64,000 nucleotides of DNA from Arsenicicoccus piscis (GTDB taxonomy: Bacteria; Actinomycetota; Actinomycetes; Actinomycetales; Dermatophilaceae): positions 62,001 to 126,000 of the forward strand of contig NZ_JAKZHV010000009.1 of assembly GCF_022568835.1 (NCBI RefSeq). Reading direction: 5' to 3'. Under the pieces are notes generated by a model that saw only the letters and a program-made list of their open reading frames with translations, was not told where the DNA came from and did no database searches. The position numbers and the translations under genes were made by a program. Every line of letters starts with the position of its first letter. Within the stretch, counting starts at the first letter, position 1. Of this stretch, positions 1-9,789 are shown in pieces.

Positions 1-261
<261 letters not shown>

Positions 262-344
262 CCGACGTGGCCTGACCGACTTGGTGCAGGGCGGGCCTGG
301 CGCCGATCCGCGGCGCAGGGGGTCTGTCCGAGGTGCGGGCTACA

Positions 345-1139
345 GTGACGACCGTGACCGCAGAAGCCCGCCCCCACCCCCACCTGCGCCTCGCCCACGA
401 GGGCGCGGTCCTCACCGTGACCCTGGCCAACCCGGACGAGCGCAACGCCCAGACCCCGTCGCTGTGGCGGGCCCTCGCCGAGGTCGCCGCGGCCGTCGAC
501 CCGGGCGTCCGGGTGGTGGTGCTGCGCGCCGAGGGGCAGAGCTTCAGCGCCGGCCTGCACCGCGGCATGCTCTCGCCGGCCGGGATGGTCGGCGAGGACA
601 ACCTGCTGCTCACCGCCGCGGGCGACCCCAAGCACCTGGCCGGCCAGATCGCGGTCTACCAGCGGGCCTTCGTGACCTGGCGGGCGCTGCCCGCGGTCGT
701 CGTCGCGGCCGTGCAGGGGCACGCCATCGGCGCCGGCTTCCAGCTGGCCCTGGCCGCCGACCTGCGGGTGCTCGCCGACGACGCGGTCCTCGCTATGCGT
801 GAGACCTCGCTCGGGCTGGTGCCGGACCTCGGCGGCACCAAGCCGCTGGTCGAGGCGGTGGGTTACGCGCGGGCGCTCGAGATCTGCGCGACCGGGCGGG
901 CCGTGGGCGCCGCCGAGGCCGCGGCCCTCGGGCTCGCCAACCTGGTGGTGCCGCGCGCCGACCTCGAGGCCGGCACCGACGACCTGGTGGCTGCCCTGCT
1001 GCAGGCGCCCGAGCAGGCGCTGCGCGAGCTCAAGGCCGTGCTGCGCACCGCCACCGCCTCCACCCCCGACCAGCAGTGCGAGAACGAGCGGCACGCCCAG
1101 GCTCGGCTGCTGACGGCGATGGTGGCCCGCCGGCCATGA
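345..1139 (+). CDS. Enoyl-CoA hydratase/isomerase family protein
   Basis: Crotonase-fold protein of about 264 residues, the usual length. The oxyanion-hole regions are visible: SFSAGLHRG near residues 66-74 and QGHAIGAGFQLALAADLR near residues 124-141. ETSLGLVPDLGG follows, placing an Asp where many hydratases have their second acidic residue. It probably acts on acyl-CoA esters in fatty-acid or amino-acid degradation, but the substrate cannot be inferred. GTG at 345 is chosen because GAGG lies about 12 bases upstream; GTG 333 and 354 are alternatives. Its stop overlaps the start of the ABC exporter (ATGA), so the two are probably cotranscribed. Confidence 0.85.
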   Translation: MTTVTAEARPHPHLRLAHEGAVLTVTLANPDERNAQTPSLWRALAEVAAAVDPGVRVVVLRAEGQSFSAGLHRGMLSPAGMVGEDNLLLTAAGDPKHLAGQIAVYQRAFVTWRALPAVVVAAVQGHAIGAGFQLALAADLRVLADDAVLAMRETSLGLVPDLGGTKPLVEAVGYARALEICATGRAVGAAEAAALGLANLVVPRADLEAGTDDLVAALLQAPEQALRELKAVLRTATASTPDQQCENERHAQARLLTAMVARRP

Positions 1140-3013
1140 GCTCGAGCAGCGGCTGGGCGATGATGCGCTCCCTCACCCAGGACTCCTCGGTGAAGGACCG
1201 CCGGCTCGCGCCCGGCACCGCGCGTCGGGTCCTCGGCTACGCCACTGCCTACCGCACCAAGATCGCGGTCTTCCTCGTCCTCGTGGTGCTCGACGCCGCG
1301 CTGGTGGTCGCGACCCCGCTGCTGCTCGGCACGATCGTCGACGAGGGCGTCACCCCTGGGAACCGGCAGCTGGTCGTCGAGCTGGCCCTGGTCGTGGCCG
1401 CGCTGGCGCTGCTCGACGCGGTCCTCGGCCTGGTCCAGCGGTGGTACTCCGCGCGCATCGGCGAGGGCCTGATCTACGACCTGCGGGTCGAGGTGTTCGA
1501 CCACGTGCTCGCCCAACCCATCGGCTTCTTCACCCGCGCCCAGACCGGCGCCCTGGTCACCCGGCTCAACTCCGACGTGATCGGCGCCCAGCAGGCGTTC
1601 ACCTCGACCCTGTCCGGCGTGGTGTCCAACTCGGTCTCGCTCGTCTTCATCCTGGTGGCGATGGCGTCCAAGTCCGTCGTGCTGACCCTCGCAGCCGTAG
1701 CCCTGGTGCCCCTGTTCCTCGTCCCCGCCCGGTTCATGGGGCGTCGGGTCGCGGGCCTCAGCCACGAGTCGATGGGGCTCAATGCCGACCTCGGCACCCG
1801 GATGACCGAGCGCTTCAACGTCGCCGGCGCGCTGCTGGTCAAGCTCTTCGGCCGACCCCGCACCGAGCACGACGAGTACGCCCAGCGTGCCGGCCGGGTC
1901 GCTGACATCGGGGTCAAGATCGCGCTCAACCGCGCCTTCTTCTTCATCGCGCTCACCACCGTCGCCGCCCTCGCGACCGCCCTGGTCTACGGCGTCGGCG
2001 GTCTCATGGTGATCGCCGGATCGCTCACCATCGGGTCGCTGCTGGCGCTCGCGGCGCTGCTGGCCCGGCTCTACGCCCCCCTCACCGCCCTGTCTAACGT
2101 GCGGGTCGACGTGATGACGGCGCTGGTGTCCTTCGAGCGCGTCTTCGAGGTGCTCGACCTCGAGCCGCTGGTCCGCGAGGCACCCGACCCGGTCGACCTG
2201 CCGGACCAGGCGGTCTCGGTCGACCTCGACGACGTCACCTTCCGCTACCCGTCCGCCGCCGAGGTGTCCCTCGCCTCCCTCGAGCAGGGCGCCGGCGACC
2301 GTCTGGGTGGGTCCGACGTGCTGCGCGGCGTCACCTTCCACGTAGGCCCCGGCAGCCTGGTCGCGCTCGTCGGCCCGAGCGGCGCCGGGAAGACGACGAT
2401 CACCTCGCTGGTGGCCCGGCTCTACGACCCGACCTCCGGCACGGTGCGCCTCGGCGGGGTGGACCTGCGCGAGGCGTCCAACCGGTCGTTGCGCGAGGTC
2501 GTCGGCATGGTGACCCAGGAGGCACAACTCTTCCACGACACGATCCGGGCCAACCTCAGCTATGCCCGGCCCGAGGCCACCGACGCTGAGCTGTGGGAGG
2601 CGCTGCGCGCCGCCCAGGTGGCGACCCTCGTCGAGAGCCTGCCCGAGGGTCTCGACACCGTCGTCGGCGACCGGGGCCACCGCCTCTCCGGCGGCGAGAA
2701 GCAGCGCCTGGCCATCGCCCGGCTGCTGCTCAAGGGGCCGGGTCTGGTCATCCTCGACGAGGCGACCGCCCACCTGGACAGCGAGTCCGAGGTCGCCGTG
2801 CAGCGGGCCCTGGACTCCGCCCTTGCCGGGCGCACCGCCCTGGTCATCGCGCACCGCCTGTCGACCGTGCGCGGCGCCGACCTGATCCTCGTCGTCGACG
2901 AGGGCCGGATCGTCGAGCAGGGTCGGCACAGCGAGCTGCTGGCGGCCGGCGGGCTCTACGCCGAGCTCTACCGGACCCAGTTCAGCGAGCAGCCGACCCC
3001 GGCGGCAGGCTGA
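1136..3013 (+). CDS. ABC exporter, fused permease-ATPase
   Basis: A 625-residue half-transporter. An N-terminal type IV exporter membrane domain (about residues 45-350, with hydrophobic segments such as TKIAVFLVLVVLDAALVVAT) is followed by an ATPase domain. That domain has Walker A GPSGAGKT near 413-420, signature LSGGEKQR near 517-524, Walker B VILDEAT near 538-544, and the H-loop in VIAHRLSTV. It would work as a homodimer or with a partner in the plasma membrane; the substrate is unknown. A 20-residue insertion before Walker A (around SLASLEQGAGDRLGGSD) is unusual. The start overlaps the hydratase stop by four bases. Confidence 0.9.
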   Translation: MSSSSGWAMMRSLTQDSSVKDRRLAPGTARRVLGYATAYRTKIAVFLVLVVLDAALVVATPLLLGTIVDEGVTPGNRQLVVELALVVAALALLDAVLGLVQRWYSARIGEGLIYDLRVEVFDHVLAQPIGFFTRAQTGALVTRLNSDVIGAQQAFTSTLSGVVSNSVSLVFILVAMASKSVVLTLAAVALVPLFLVPARFMGRRVAGLSHESMGLNADLGTRMTERFNVAGALLVKLFGRPRTEHDEYAQRAGRVADIGVKIALNRAFFFIALTTVAALATALVYGVGGLMVIAGSLTIGSLLALAALLARLYAPLTALSNVRVDVMTALVSFERVFEVLDLEPLVREAPDPVDLPDQAVSVDLDDVTFRYPSAAEVSLASLEQGAGDRLGGSDVLRGVTFHVGPGSLVALVGPSGAGKTTITSLVARLYDPTSGTVRLGGVDLREASNRSLREVVGMVTQEAQLFHDTIRANLSYARPEATDAELWEALRAAQVATLVESLPEGLDTVVGDRGHRLSGGEKQRLAIARLLLKGPGLVILDEATAHLDSESEVAVQRALDSALAGRTALVIAHRLSTVRGADLILVVDEGRIVEQGRHSELLAAGGLYAELYRTQFSEQPTPAAG

Positions 3014-3602
3014 GCCCGGCGTCGCGCAGCTCCATGGTGGCGAGCGCGCGGACGATCTGCGGGTCACCACGACGCCAGGCGCCGGCGGGGTCGTCGCTGA
3101 TCCGGGCCAGACGCTCGAGCGGCTGGGAGGCGAGCGCCCGCAGCGCGAACAGGTCCAGGTCCGCGTCGGCGTCGACGAACCGCTGGGCGACGGCCGCGCT
3201 GCGCGCGAACGCGAGCCGACGCCACACCCACCAGCCCACCACGAGCACGATCGGCACGGCGGCCACGAGGATGCCGAGGCCGGTGCCGAGGGTCTGGATG
3301 CGGGAGATCAGCTCGGCGCTCGACGTCTCGACGTTGGTGCCGGCCTGCGCGGCCCGGTCGAGCGGCACCCGCAGCGCCTCACCCACGAGCGGCAGGTCGC
3401 CGATCGAGCTGCTCGCACCCGCGAGGCTGGTGGCGAGGTTGCCGCCGGCGGTCTTCATCTGCCCGACCGGCGTGGCGAGCTGGACGACCAGGTCGTGGAC
3501 GACCCGGCCGAGCCACACCCACAGGGCGACCCAACCGAGGACCAGCAGGTCCCCGGTGAGCTGCGCCGATCGTCGACCTGGGGCATCCGCGTAGAGCTTC
3601 AT
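2982..3602 (-). CDS. Two-pass membrane protein of unknown function
   Basis: 206 residues with a hydrophobic segment near residues 20-42 (DLLVLGWVALWVWLGRVVHD) and a second near 125-150 (LGILVAAVPIVLVVGWWVW), separated by a hydrophilic loop, then a cytoplasmic-looking tail ending in a helical Arg/Ala-rich region. Start chosen at the ATG of MKLYADAP because GAGAGG lies nine bases upstream; an ATG nine bases further out is too close to that site. Its 3' end overlaps the convergent ABC exporter gene by 32 bases. I do not recognise a family with a known function. Confidence 0.7.
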   Translation of the reverse strand: MKLYADAPGRRSAQLTGDLLVLGWVALWVWLGRVVHDLVVQLATPVGQMKTAGGNLATSLAGASSSIGDLPLVGEALRVPLDRAAQAGTNVETSSAELISRIQTLGTGLGILVAAVPIVLVVGWWVWRRLAFARSAAVAQRFVDADADLDLFALRALASQPLERLARISDDPAGAWRRGDPQIVRALATMELRDAGLSLPPGSAAR

Positions 3603-3661
3603 GCCCGCCATCCTCTCCCGCGCGCACCGGTCCCTGTTCGCCACACGCCAGGAGTGGTTGA

Positions 3662-4786
3662 ATGCTATGCATGCGCGTCGGCATCCCCCGTGAGGTGAAG
3701 AACAACGAGTTCAGGGTGGCCATCACCCCGTCCGGCGTCGACGAGCTCGTCTCGCGGGGGCACGAGGTCGTGATCGAGAAGGACGCCGGCATCGGCTCCT
3801 CGATCCACGACGAGGACTACGTGGCGGCGGGCGCCACCATCCTGGACTCCGCGGACGACGTGTGGGGCGAGGCCGACATGGTGCTCAAGGTCAAGGAGCC
3901 CATCGCCGAGGAGTACCCCCGGATGCGCGAGGGCCAGACCCTGTTCACCTACCTGCACCTGGCCGCAGACCGGCCGCTCACCGACGAGCTGCTCGCCCGC
4001 AAGGTCACCGGCATCGCCTACGAGACCGTGCAGCTGCCCGACCGCACGCTGCCGCTGCTCGCCCCCATGTCGGAGATCGCCGGCCGGCTGGCCCCGCAGG
4101 TGGGAGCCGCCGCGCTGATGAAGGTCGCCGGGGGCCGCGGGGTCCTGCTCGGTGGCGTGACCGGTGTGTACCCCGCCAACGTCGTCATCCTCGGGTCCGG
4201 CGTCGCCGGCCTCAACGCCGCCCAGATCGCGACCGGCATGCACGCTCGGGTCACCGTGCTCGACATCGACATCGCGCGGCTGCGCCAGATCGACTCGATC
4301 TACCACGGCCACATCACGACCGTCGCGTCCAACCGCTACGAGATCGCCAAGGCCGTCAAGCAGGCCGACCTGGTGATCGGCACCGTGCTGGTGCCGGGAG
4401 CCAAGGCGCCGAAGCTGGTCACCAACGACCTCGTGGCCCAGATGCGGCGGGGCGCGGTGCTCGTCGACGTCGCGATCGACCAGGGCGGATGCTTCGAGGA
4501 CTCGCACCCGACCACGCACGCGGACCCGACGTTCCCGGTCCACGACACCATCTTCTACTGCGTGGCGAACATGCCCGGAGCCGTGGCGCACACCTCGACC
4601 TACGCCCTCACCAACGCGACCCTGCGCTACACCGTGGCGCTCGCCGACCAGGGCTGGCGCGAGGCGATGGGTCACGACCACGCCCTCGCGCTCGGCCTCA
4701 ACACGGTGGACGGCCAGATCACCTGTCCCGGGGTGGCCGACGCGTTCGACCTGCCGTGCACCGACGTCGACGAGGTGCTCGCCTGA
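3662..4786 (+). CDS. ald: Alanine dehydrogenase
   Basis: Catalyses reversible NAD-dependent oxidative deamination of L-alanine to pyruvate and ammonium. The 374-residue product matches the family from start to end: [19 protein letters not shown] at the N terminus, the substrate lysine region LKVKEP, the catalytic histidine in FTYLHLA, and the NAD-binding loop [17 protein letters not shown] near residues 174-190. The C-terminal part retains [20 protein letters not shown] 3662 has AGGAG seven bases upstream; ATG 3671 would give the more usual MRVGIP start. The stop overlaps the predicted CTG start of xerD. Confidence 0.95.
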   Translation: MLCMRVGIPREVKNNEFRVAITPSGVDELVSRGHEVVIEKDAGIGSSIHDEDYVAAGATILDSADDVWGEADMVLKVKEPIAEEYPRMREGQTLFTYLHLAADRPLTDELLARKVTGIAYETVQLPDRTLPLLAPMSEIAGRLAPQVGAAALMKVAGGRGVLLGGVTGVYPANVVILGSGVAGLNAAQIATGMHARVTVLDIDIARLRQIDSIYHGHITTVASNRYEIAKAVKQADLVIGTVLVPGAKAPKLVTNDLVAQMRRGAVLVDVAIDQGGCFEDSHPTTHADPTFPVHDTIFYCVANMPGAVAHTSTYALTNATLRYTVALADQGWREAMGHDHALALGLNTVDGQITCPGVADAFDLPCTDVDEVLA

Positions 4787-5727
4787 CCACCCCCGACCAG
4801 GCCATCCGCGGCTGGCTCGATCACCTCACCGTCGAGCGCGGCGCCAGCACCAACACGTTGGCGTCCTACGGCCGCGACATGCGTCGCTACCGCGCGTTCC
4901 TCGAGGCGGCGGGGATCGACGACGTCGCCGCCGTCCGCGAGCGTGACGTGTCCGCCTTCCTCGCCTCGCTGCGCGAGCCCAGCACCGACGCCGACGGCAC
5001 GACCAGGCCTGGCCTGTCGGCGTCCTCGGCGGCGCGGACCCTGATCGCCGTCCGTGGGCTGCATCGCTTCCTCGCGCTGGAGGGCACCACGCCCGTCGAC
5101 CCGGCGCGCGCCGTGCGTCCGCCGTCCGCGGCGCGGCGGCTCCCGAAGGCCATCCCGCTGGTCTCCGTAGAGCGTCTGCTCGCTGCCGCCAGCGTGGGCG
5201 ACACCCCCGTCTCGCTGCGGGATCGCGCGATGCTGGAGCTGCTCTACGGCTGCGGCGCGCGGATCAGCGAGGTCGTCGGGCTCGACCTGGACGACGTCTC
5301 CGGCTCGGCCGCCTCGGCCGGGGTGGTGCGCCTGCTCGGCAAGGGCGACAAGGAGCGGATCGTGCCGCTCGGCCGCTACGCCCGCGAGGCCGTCGACGCC
5401 TACCTCGTGCGCGGCCGTCCGGCGCTCGCGGCGCAGGGCACCGGCACTCCGGCGCTGCTGCTCAACCAGCGCGGCCGGCGGCTCTCGCGCCAGTCCGCCT
5501 GGGCCGCCATGCAGGGTGCGGCCGAGCGGGCCGGGCTCAGCGAGCACGTGTCACCGCACACGCTGCGCCACTGCTTCGCCACCCACCTGCTCGACGGCGG
5601 CGCCGACGTGCGCGTGGTGCAGGAGCTGCTCGGCCACGCGTCCGTCACGACCACGCAGATCTACACGCTCGTGACCGTCCAGCAGCTGCGCGAGGTCTAC
5701 GCCCAGGCCCACCCGCGAGCGCGCTGA
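4783..5727 (+). CDS. xerD: Tyrosine recombinase XerD
   Basis: Site-specific recombinase that resolves chromosome dimers at dif together with XerC. All catalytic residues are visible: Arg in [10 protein letters not shown] near residue 158, Lys in LGKGDKERI, His-x-x-Arg in [12 protein letters not shown] near 259-262, His in [11 protein letters not shown], and nucleophile Tyr in IYT near 294. Length (314) is normal, apart from a short insertion ([13 protein letters not shown]) in the N-terminal SAM-like domain. No ATG or GTG is available in frame near the start; CTG 4783, overlapping the ald stop, is the best candidate. Position close to parA/scpAB is usual in actinobacteria. Confidence 0.9.
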   Translation: MTTPDQAIRGWLDHLTVERGASTNTLASYGRDMRRYRAFLEAAGIDDVAAVRERDVSAFLASLREPSTDADGTTRPGLSASSAARTLIAVRGLHRFLALEGTTPVDPARAVRPPSAARRLPKAIPLVSVERLLAAASVGDTPVSLRDRAMLELLYGCGARISEVVGLDLDDVSGSAASAGVVRLLGKGDKERIVPLGRYAREAVDAYLVRGRPALAAQGTGTPALLLNQRGRRLSRQSAWAAMQGAAERAGLSEHVSPHTLRHCFATHLLDGGADVRVVQELLGHASVTTTQIYTLVTVQQLREVYAQAHPRAR

Positions 5728-5792
5728 CTCTGGGCCCGGCCCGCGGTGCACGGCTCCAACAGCTGGTAGAGCGCCCGGCTGGCGGCGCGCAG

Positions 5793-6185
5793 TTGAGCGG
5801 GATGCGGCCCGGGACAGTGGAATTCACAGAGCCGTCGGCACTGGCGCGCAACGAGGTCAACGCGGCCTACGTCCTCGGCGACCGGGCCCGGGTGCTCGGC
5901 ATCGTCACCGACGGAGATCTGTCGTCGGCCATCGGTGCCGGGGTCACCGACCTGCGCTCGATCGTGAGCCAGGACTTCCGCCGGGTGCGCCCCGACGACC
6001 TCGTGGGCAGCTTCATGGAGCACGCGGGGCGGCACGCCGTCCCGATCACCGTCGTGGGCAACGACGGTCGGCTCGTCGGCGTGGTCACCCGCGCCGAGAT
6101 CCTGTCCTCCCTCTCCGACAACCAGCACGTGCACCAGGAACCGAGACCAGACACCCATGGCACGGAAGACACGGTGACGTCATGA
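5793..6185 (+). pseudogene. proV: proV remnant: CBS-domain end of glycine betaine ABC ATPase
   Basis: The 130-residue frame corresponds only to the C-terminal CBS-domain pair of ProV-type ATPases. [10 protein letters not shown] and [14 protein letters not shown] are typical CBS strand-helix signatures. The roughly 260-residue ATPase domain (Walker A, signature, Walker B) is absent upstream, where xerD ends 65 bases earlier. The stop overlaps the ATG of the following proW-like frame (ATGA), the coupling seen in intact proVW operons. I infer a 5' deletion of proV. Without the ATPase it cannot power transport. Confidence 0.75.
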
Positions 6186-7117
6186 TCTCCATCCCCCTTC
6201 GGCGACTGGGGCGCCAGCGTCATCACCTACCTCACCGACCACGGCAGCGGCTTCTTCGACCTGGTGTCGGCGGTGCTCACCGCGATGCTGCGCTTCACCT
6301 ACCTGCTGCTCGCCGGCCTCAGGCCGCTGCCGATGATCCTCGTGCTCGTCGTGGTCGCCGTCCTGGTGCTGCGCAAGGTGGTCCTGCCCGTCCTGCTCGG
6401 CCTGATGCTCGCTCTGGTCTGGTCGATGGGGCTGTGCTTCGACACCATGCAGACCACGGCGACCGTGGTCGTCGCGGCGGTCGTAGCCCTCCTGGTCGGG
6501 ATCCCGCTCGGCATCTGGTCGGCGTTCTCGACCCCGGTCCGGGCCGTGCTGCAGCCGATCCTCGACTTCATGCAGACGCTGCCCGTCTTCGTCTATCTGC
6601 TGCCCACCGTGCTGTTCTTCGGCATCGGGCCGGTCCCGGGTGTCGTGGCGACGATCGTCTTTTCGATCCCGCCTGCGGTGCGCCTGACCTCGCTCGGCAT
6701 CCGCCAGGTCGACGCCGAGACGGTCGAGGCCTCCGAGGCGTTCGGCGCCACCCGGATGGAGACCCTGCGCGAGCTCCAGCTGCCGCTCGCAATGCCGTCC
6801 ATCATGGCCGGCGTCAACCAGGTGATCATGCTGGCCCTGTCCATCGTCGTCGTCGCGGGCCTCGTCGGCGGCGGCGGGCTGGGCGGGATCGTCGTCAGCG
6901 CGGTCCAGTCGCTGCAGATCCCGGCCGCCATCGAGAGCGGGGTCGCCGTCGTCGTCCTCGCGATCTACCTGGACCGGCTGTCGGCCGCCGCGGGGGGCAG
7001 GGGCGGGGCAGCCTGGTCCTGCCCCAGCGCCGCCGGGGCGGCAGCACGCCCACGGCCTCAACCGCGCCCACGGCGACCACCACGCCCACGGCGACCACCA
7101 CGTCGGTCGCCGGCTGA
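6182..7117 (+). pseudogene. proW: proW-like glycine betaine permease with two compensating frameshifts
   Basis: The ATG at 6182 opens MISIP and then runs into a five-C run (6193-6197). The matching protein continues one base later as FGDWGASVITYLTDHG and runs through a full BPD-type permease, with several membrane helices and the EAA loop EASEAFGATRMETLRELQLP near 6725-6785. Near a G-rich stretch (about 6990-7010) the frame returns to the original one, which ends in a Thr/Ala-rich tail and a stop at 7117. The shifts are one extra base, then one missing base. This is either decay or two homopolymer base-calling errors. The linked proV is truncated, which favours decay. Confidence 0.7.
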
Positions 7118-7246
7118 GACACCACCGCACCCACCCCTGCGCCCGACCGCGCGCGGCTGCCCCGGAGACCCGGCCGCACGCGGTAGGGTCGAAGGGTCCG
7201 ATCTGCGTGACGCAGAACGCCACGACCACCACGGGAGTGATGCACG

Positions 7247-8185
7247 GTGAGCTACGGCGAGACCACCGAGACCCACGGGCGTCCGGAGGCCTACGAAGCA
7301 CCCCGCACCGACGTGCTGCCGGGCACCGACGGGGTGTTCGGCGGCAAGCTCGGCCCCACCGGTCGCCCGATGCCGACCTTCCCCGAGCCCGCGCCGCTCA
7401 CCAGCCACGGGCCGGCGCGCATCATCGCGATGTGCAACCAGAAGGGTGGCGTCGGCAAGACGACCACCACGATCAACCTCGGTGCCGCCCTGGCCGAGCT
7501 CGGGCGCAAGGTGCTGATGGTCGACTTCGACCCGCAGGGAGCGCTCTCGGTCGGCTTCGGCGTGCGCACCAACGAGCTCGACACCACGATCTACAACCTG
7601 CTCGTAGAGCGTGACATCGACGTCCGCGACGTGATCTTGCCGACGCCCACCGACGGCGTCGACATCATCCCCGCCAACATCGACCTGTCCGCCGCCGAGG
7701 TGCAGCTCGTCGGCGAGGTCGCCCGCGAGCAGATCCTTGCGCGGGTGCTGCGCCCGGTGCTCGACGATTACGACGTGATCCTCATCGACTGCCAGCCCTC
7801 GCTCGGCCTGCTGACCGTCAACGCGCTCACCGCGGCGCACGGCGTGATCATCCCGCTGGAGTGCGAGTTCTTCGCGATGCGCGGCGTGGCCCTGCTCGTC
7901 GAGACCATCGAGAAGATCATCGACCGGCTGAACCCGCGTCTGCAGATCGACGGCATCCTCGCGACGATGTACGACGGGCGCACCCTGCACAGCCGCGAGG
8001 TCGTGCAGTCGGTCGTCAGCCACTTCGACGACAAGGTCTTCCACACGGTGATCAGCCGCACCGTGAAGTTCCCCGACGCCACCTTGGCCGCCGAGCCGAT
8101 CACGTCCTACGCGTCGGCGCACGCAGGGGCCGAGGCCTACCGCCAGCTCGCCCGAGAGCTGATCGCGCGCGGCGGGGCCGCCTGA
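7247..8185 (+). CDS. parA: ParA/Soj-family chromosome partition ATPase
   Basis: A deviant Walker ATPase of 312 residues. A disordered 60-residue N terminus precedes the P-loop CNQKGGVGKTTTTINL (KGGVGKT near residues 66-72), Walker A' MVDFDPQG, and Walker B DVILIDCQPSLG. This is the ParA-like protein encoded with scpA and scpB in actinobacteria, probably distinct from the oriC-proximal parA. It would bind DNA as an ATP dimer. scpA starts one base after its stop, so the three genes form an operon acting in chromosome organisation. GTG start at 7247. Confidence 0.9.
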   Translation: MSYGETTETHGRPEAYEAPRTDVLPGTDGVFGGKLGPTGRPMPTFPEPAPLTSHGPARIIAMCNQKGGVGKTTTTINLGAALAELGRKVLMVDFDPQGALSVGFGVRTNELDTTIYNLLVERDIDVRDVILPTPTDGVDIIPANIDLSAAEVQLVGEVAREQILARVLRPVLDDYDVILIDCQPSLGLLTVNALTAAHGVIIPLECEFFAMRGVALLVETIEKIIDRLNPRLQIDGILATMYDGRTLHSREVVQSVVSHFDDKVFHTVISRTVKFPDATLAAEPITSYASAHAGAEAYRQLARELIARGGAA

Positions 8186-8186
8186 C

Positions 8187-9110
8187 GTGATGACCGAGGT
8201 CACGCCGGGAGGCGCGCCACCGCTGGACCCGCAGGTGCCTGGGGGCGTCCTCACGCGCCGGGCCACCGTCACACCGTTCCAGGTGCACCTGGACGTCTTC
8301 GACGGGCCGTTCGACCTGCTGCTCGGGCTGATCAGCAAGCACAAGCTCGACATCACCGAGATCGCGCTGGCGACGGTGACCGACGAGTTCATCGCGCACA
8401 TCAAGGCCGCCCGGGCCGCCGACACCGACTGGGACCTGTCGCAGGCCTCGGAGTTCCTGCTGGTCGCCGCCACCCTGCTCGACCTCAAGGCCGCGCGACT
8501 GCTGCCGTCGGTCGGTCCCGAGGACGAGGAGGACCTCGCCCTCATCGAGGCGCGCGACCTGCTCTTCGCCCGACTCTTGCAGTACCGCGCCTACAAGCAG
8601 ATCGCCTCCGCCTTCGACCACCAGATGCACACGGCGGGCCGGATGACCGCGCGCTCGGCGGGGCTCGAGCCGGCCTTCGCGCAGCTGCTGCCCGAGCTCG
8701 TCCTCACCATCACCCCCGAGCAGCTCGCCATGATCGCGGCGCGCGCGCTCGCCCCGAAAGAGCCTGCGCACGTAGGCGTCTCGCACCTGCACGCCCCGGT
8801 CGTGTCCGTCCGCGAGCAGGCCGCCATCGTCGTAGACCGGCTGCGCACCAGCGGTCCGACCAGCTTCCGCTCGTTGGTCGCGGACGCCGACTCGACGCTG
8901 GTGATCGTGGCTCGCTTCCTCGCGCTGCTCGAGCTGTTCAAGGAGCAGGTCCTCGCGTTCGACCAGGAGGAGGCGCTCGGCGAGCTGTCGGTCCGGTGGA
9001 CCGGCGACGACGTGACCGCGATCGACGTGGGTGAGGAGTTCGACGAGGGTGACGAGCCCAGCACGCCCAGCACCCCCACCCCCAGCACGTCAGGAGGCAG
9101 CGATGAGTGA
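8187..9110 (+). CDS. scpA: Segregation and condensation protein A
   Basis: Kleisin subunit of the SMC condensin complex. The N-terminal region (FQVHLDVFDGPFDLLLGLISKH, split here by residue class) carries the conserved F-DGPFDLLL-LI signature near residues 31-50. The C-terminal winged helix (TSFRSLVADADSTLVIVARFLALLEL) binds the SMC head. The length of 307 is usual for actinobacteria. The last 30 residues are an acidic tail rich in Ser, Thr and Pro. Start is GTG 8187 or the adjacent ATG 8190. The 3' end overlaps scpB by eight bases. Confidence 0.92.
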   Translation: MMTEVTPGGAPPLDPQVPGGVLTRRATVTPFQVHLDVFDGPFDLLLGLISKHKLDITEIALATVTDEFIAHIKAARAADTDWDLSQASEFLLVAATLLDLKAARLLPSVGPEDEEDLALIEARDLLFARLLQYRAYKQIASAFDHQMHTAGRMTARSAGLEPAFAQLLPELVLTITPEQLAMIAARALAPKEPAHVGVSHLHAPVVSVREQAAIVVDRLRTSGPTSFRSLVADADSTLVIVARFLALLELFKEQVLAFDQEEALGELSVRWTGDDVTAIDVGEEFDEGDEPSTPSTPTPSTSGGSDE

Positions 9111-9789
9111 CACCGAGCCGCAGACGGTGGCCGAGGTGGCTGAGCCGGACCTGGCTGCCGCGGCCGAGCCGGACCTGGCTGCCGCGGCCGACACGACTGA
9201 GCCGGAGGCCGAGCTCGGCTTCGACGTCCACGGCCTGCCGGCGGGCCTGCGGGGCGCGCTCGAGGCGATCCTGATGGTCGTCGACGAGCCGGTCAGCGAG
9301 GTGTCCCTGGCGGCGGCCCTCGAGGTGACCGTCGACGAGGTCAGCACCACGATCGGCGAGCTGGCGGCCGACTACGACCGGGCCGAGCGCGGCTTCGTGC
9401 TGCGCCAGATCGCCGGTGGTTGGCGGGTCTACAGCCGCCCGGTCTACGCCCCCGCCGTTGAGAAGTTCCTGCTGGACGGCCAGCAGGCCAAGCTCACCCA
9501 GGCCTCGCTCGAGACCCTCGCGGTGATCGCCTACCGCCAGCCGGTGACCCGGGCGCGGGTCAGCGCGGTGCGCGGGGTCAGCGTCGACGGCGTGATGCGC
9601 ACGCTGACGAGCCGCGGCCTGGTCGAGGAGACCGGCCACGACGACATCTCAGGGGCGATCCTCTACGGCACGACCCCCTACTTCCTGCAGCGGATGGGGC
9701 TCTCGAGCCTCGACGACCTCCCGCCGCTCGCCCCCTTCCTCCCCGAGGCGGACAGCCTCGACTCCATCGCAGAACAGGGACGCTCATGA
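9103..9789 (+). CDS. scpB: Segregation and condensation protein B
   Basis: Two winged-helix domains that dimerise and bind the ScpA middle region. Conserved stretches include LEAILMVVDEPVS, LRQIAGGWRVYSRP, and the second-domain signature ETLAVIAYRQPVTRARVSAVRGV. The N terminus carries a perfect 24-base tandem duplication (9144-9191) coding EPDLAAAA twice; this is low-complexity acidic linker sequence and can slip in phase. GGAGG precedes the ATG at 9103. The stop overlaps rluB (ATGA). Confidence 0.92.
   Translation: MSDTEPQTVAEVAEPDLAAAAEPDLAAAADTTEPEAELGFDVHGLPAGLRGALEAILMVVDEPVSEVSLAAALEVTVDEVSTTIGELAADYDRAERGFVLRQIAGGWRVYSRPVYAPAVEKFLLDGQQAKLTQASLETLAVIAYRQPVTRARVSAVRGVSVDGVMRTLTSRGLVEETGHDDISGAILYGTTPYFLQRMGLSSLDDLPPLAPFLPEADSLDSIAEQGRS

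Noticed and set aside
863..3070. Long minus-strand open frame opposite the ABC exporter
   Set aside because: Same reason: composition is typical of an antisense reading, and the plus-strand gene has all ABC motifs.
5755..5785. tRNA-like words (AGCTGGTAGAGCGCCCGGCT) between xerD and the proV remnant
   Set aside because: They resemble a D arm and an anticodon stem, but no acceptor stem, T arm or matching anticodon stem follows. Chance or a very small tRNA fragment.
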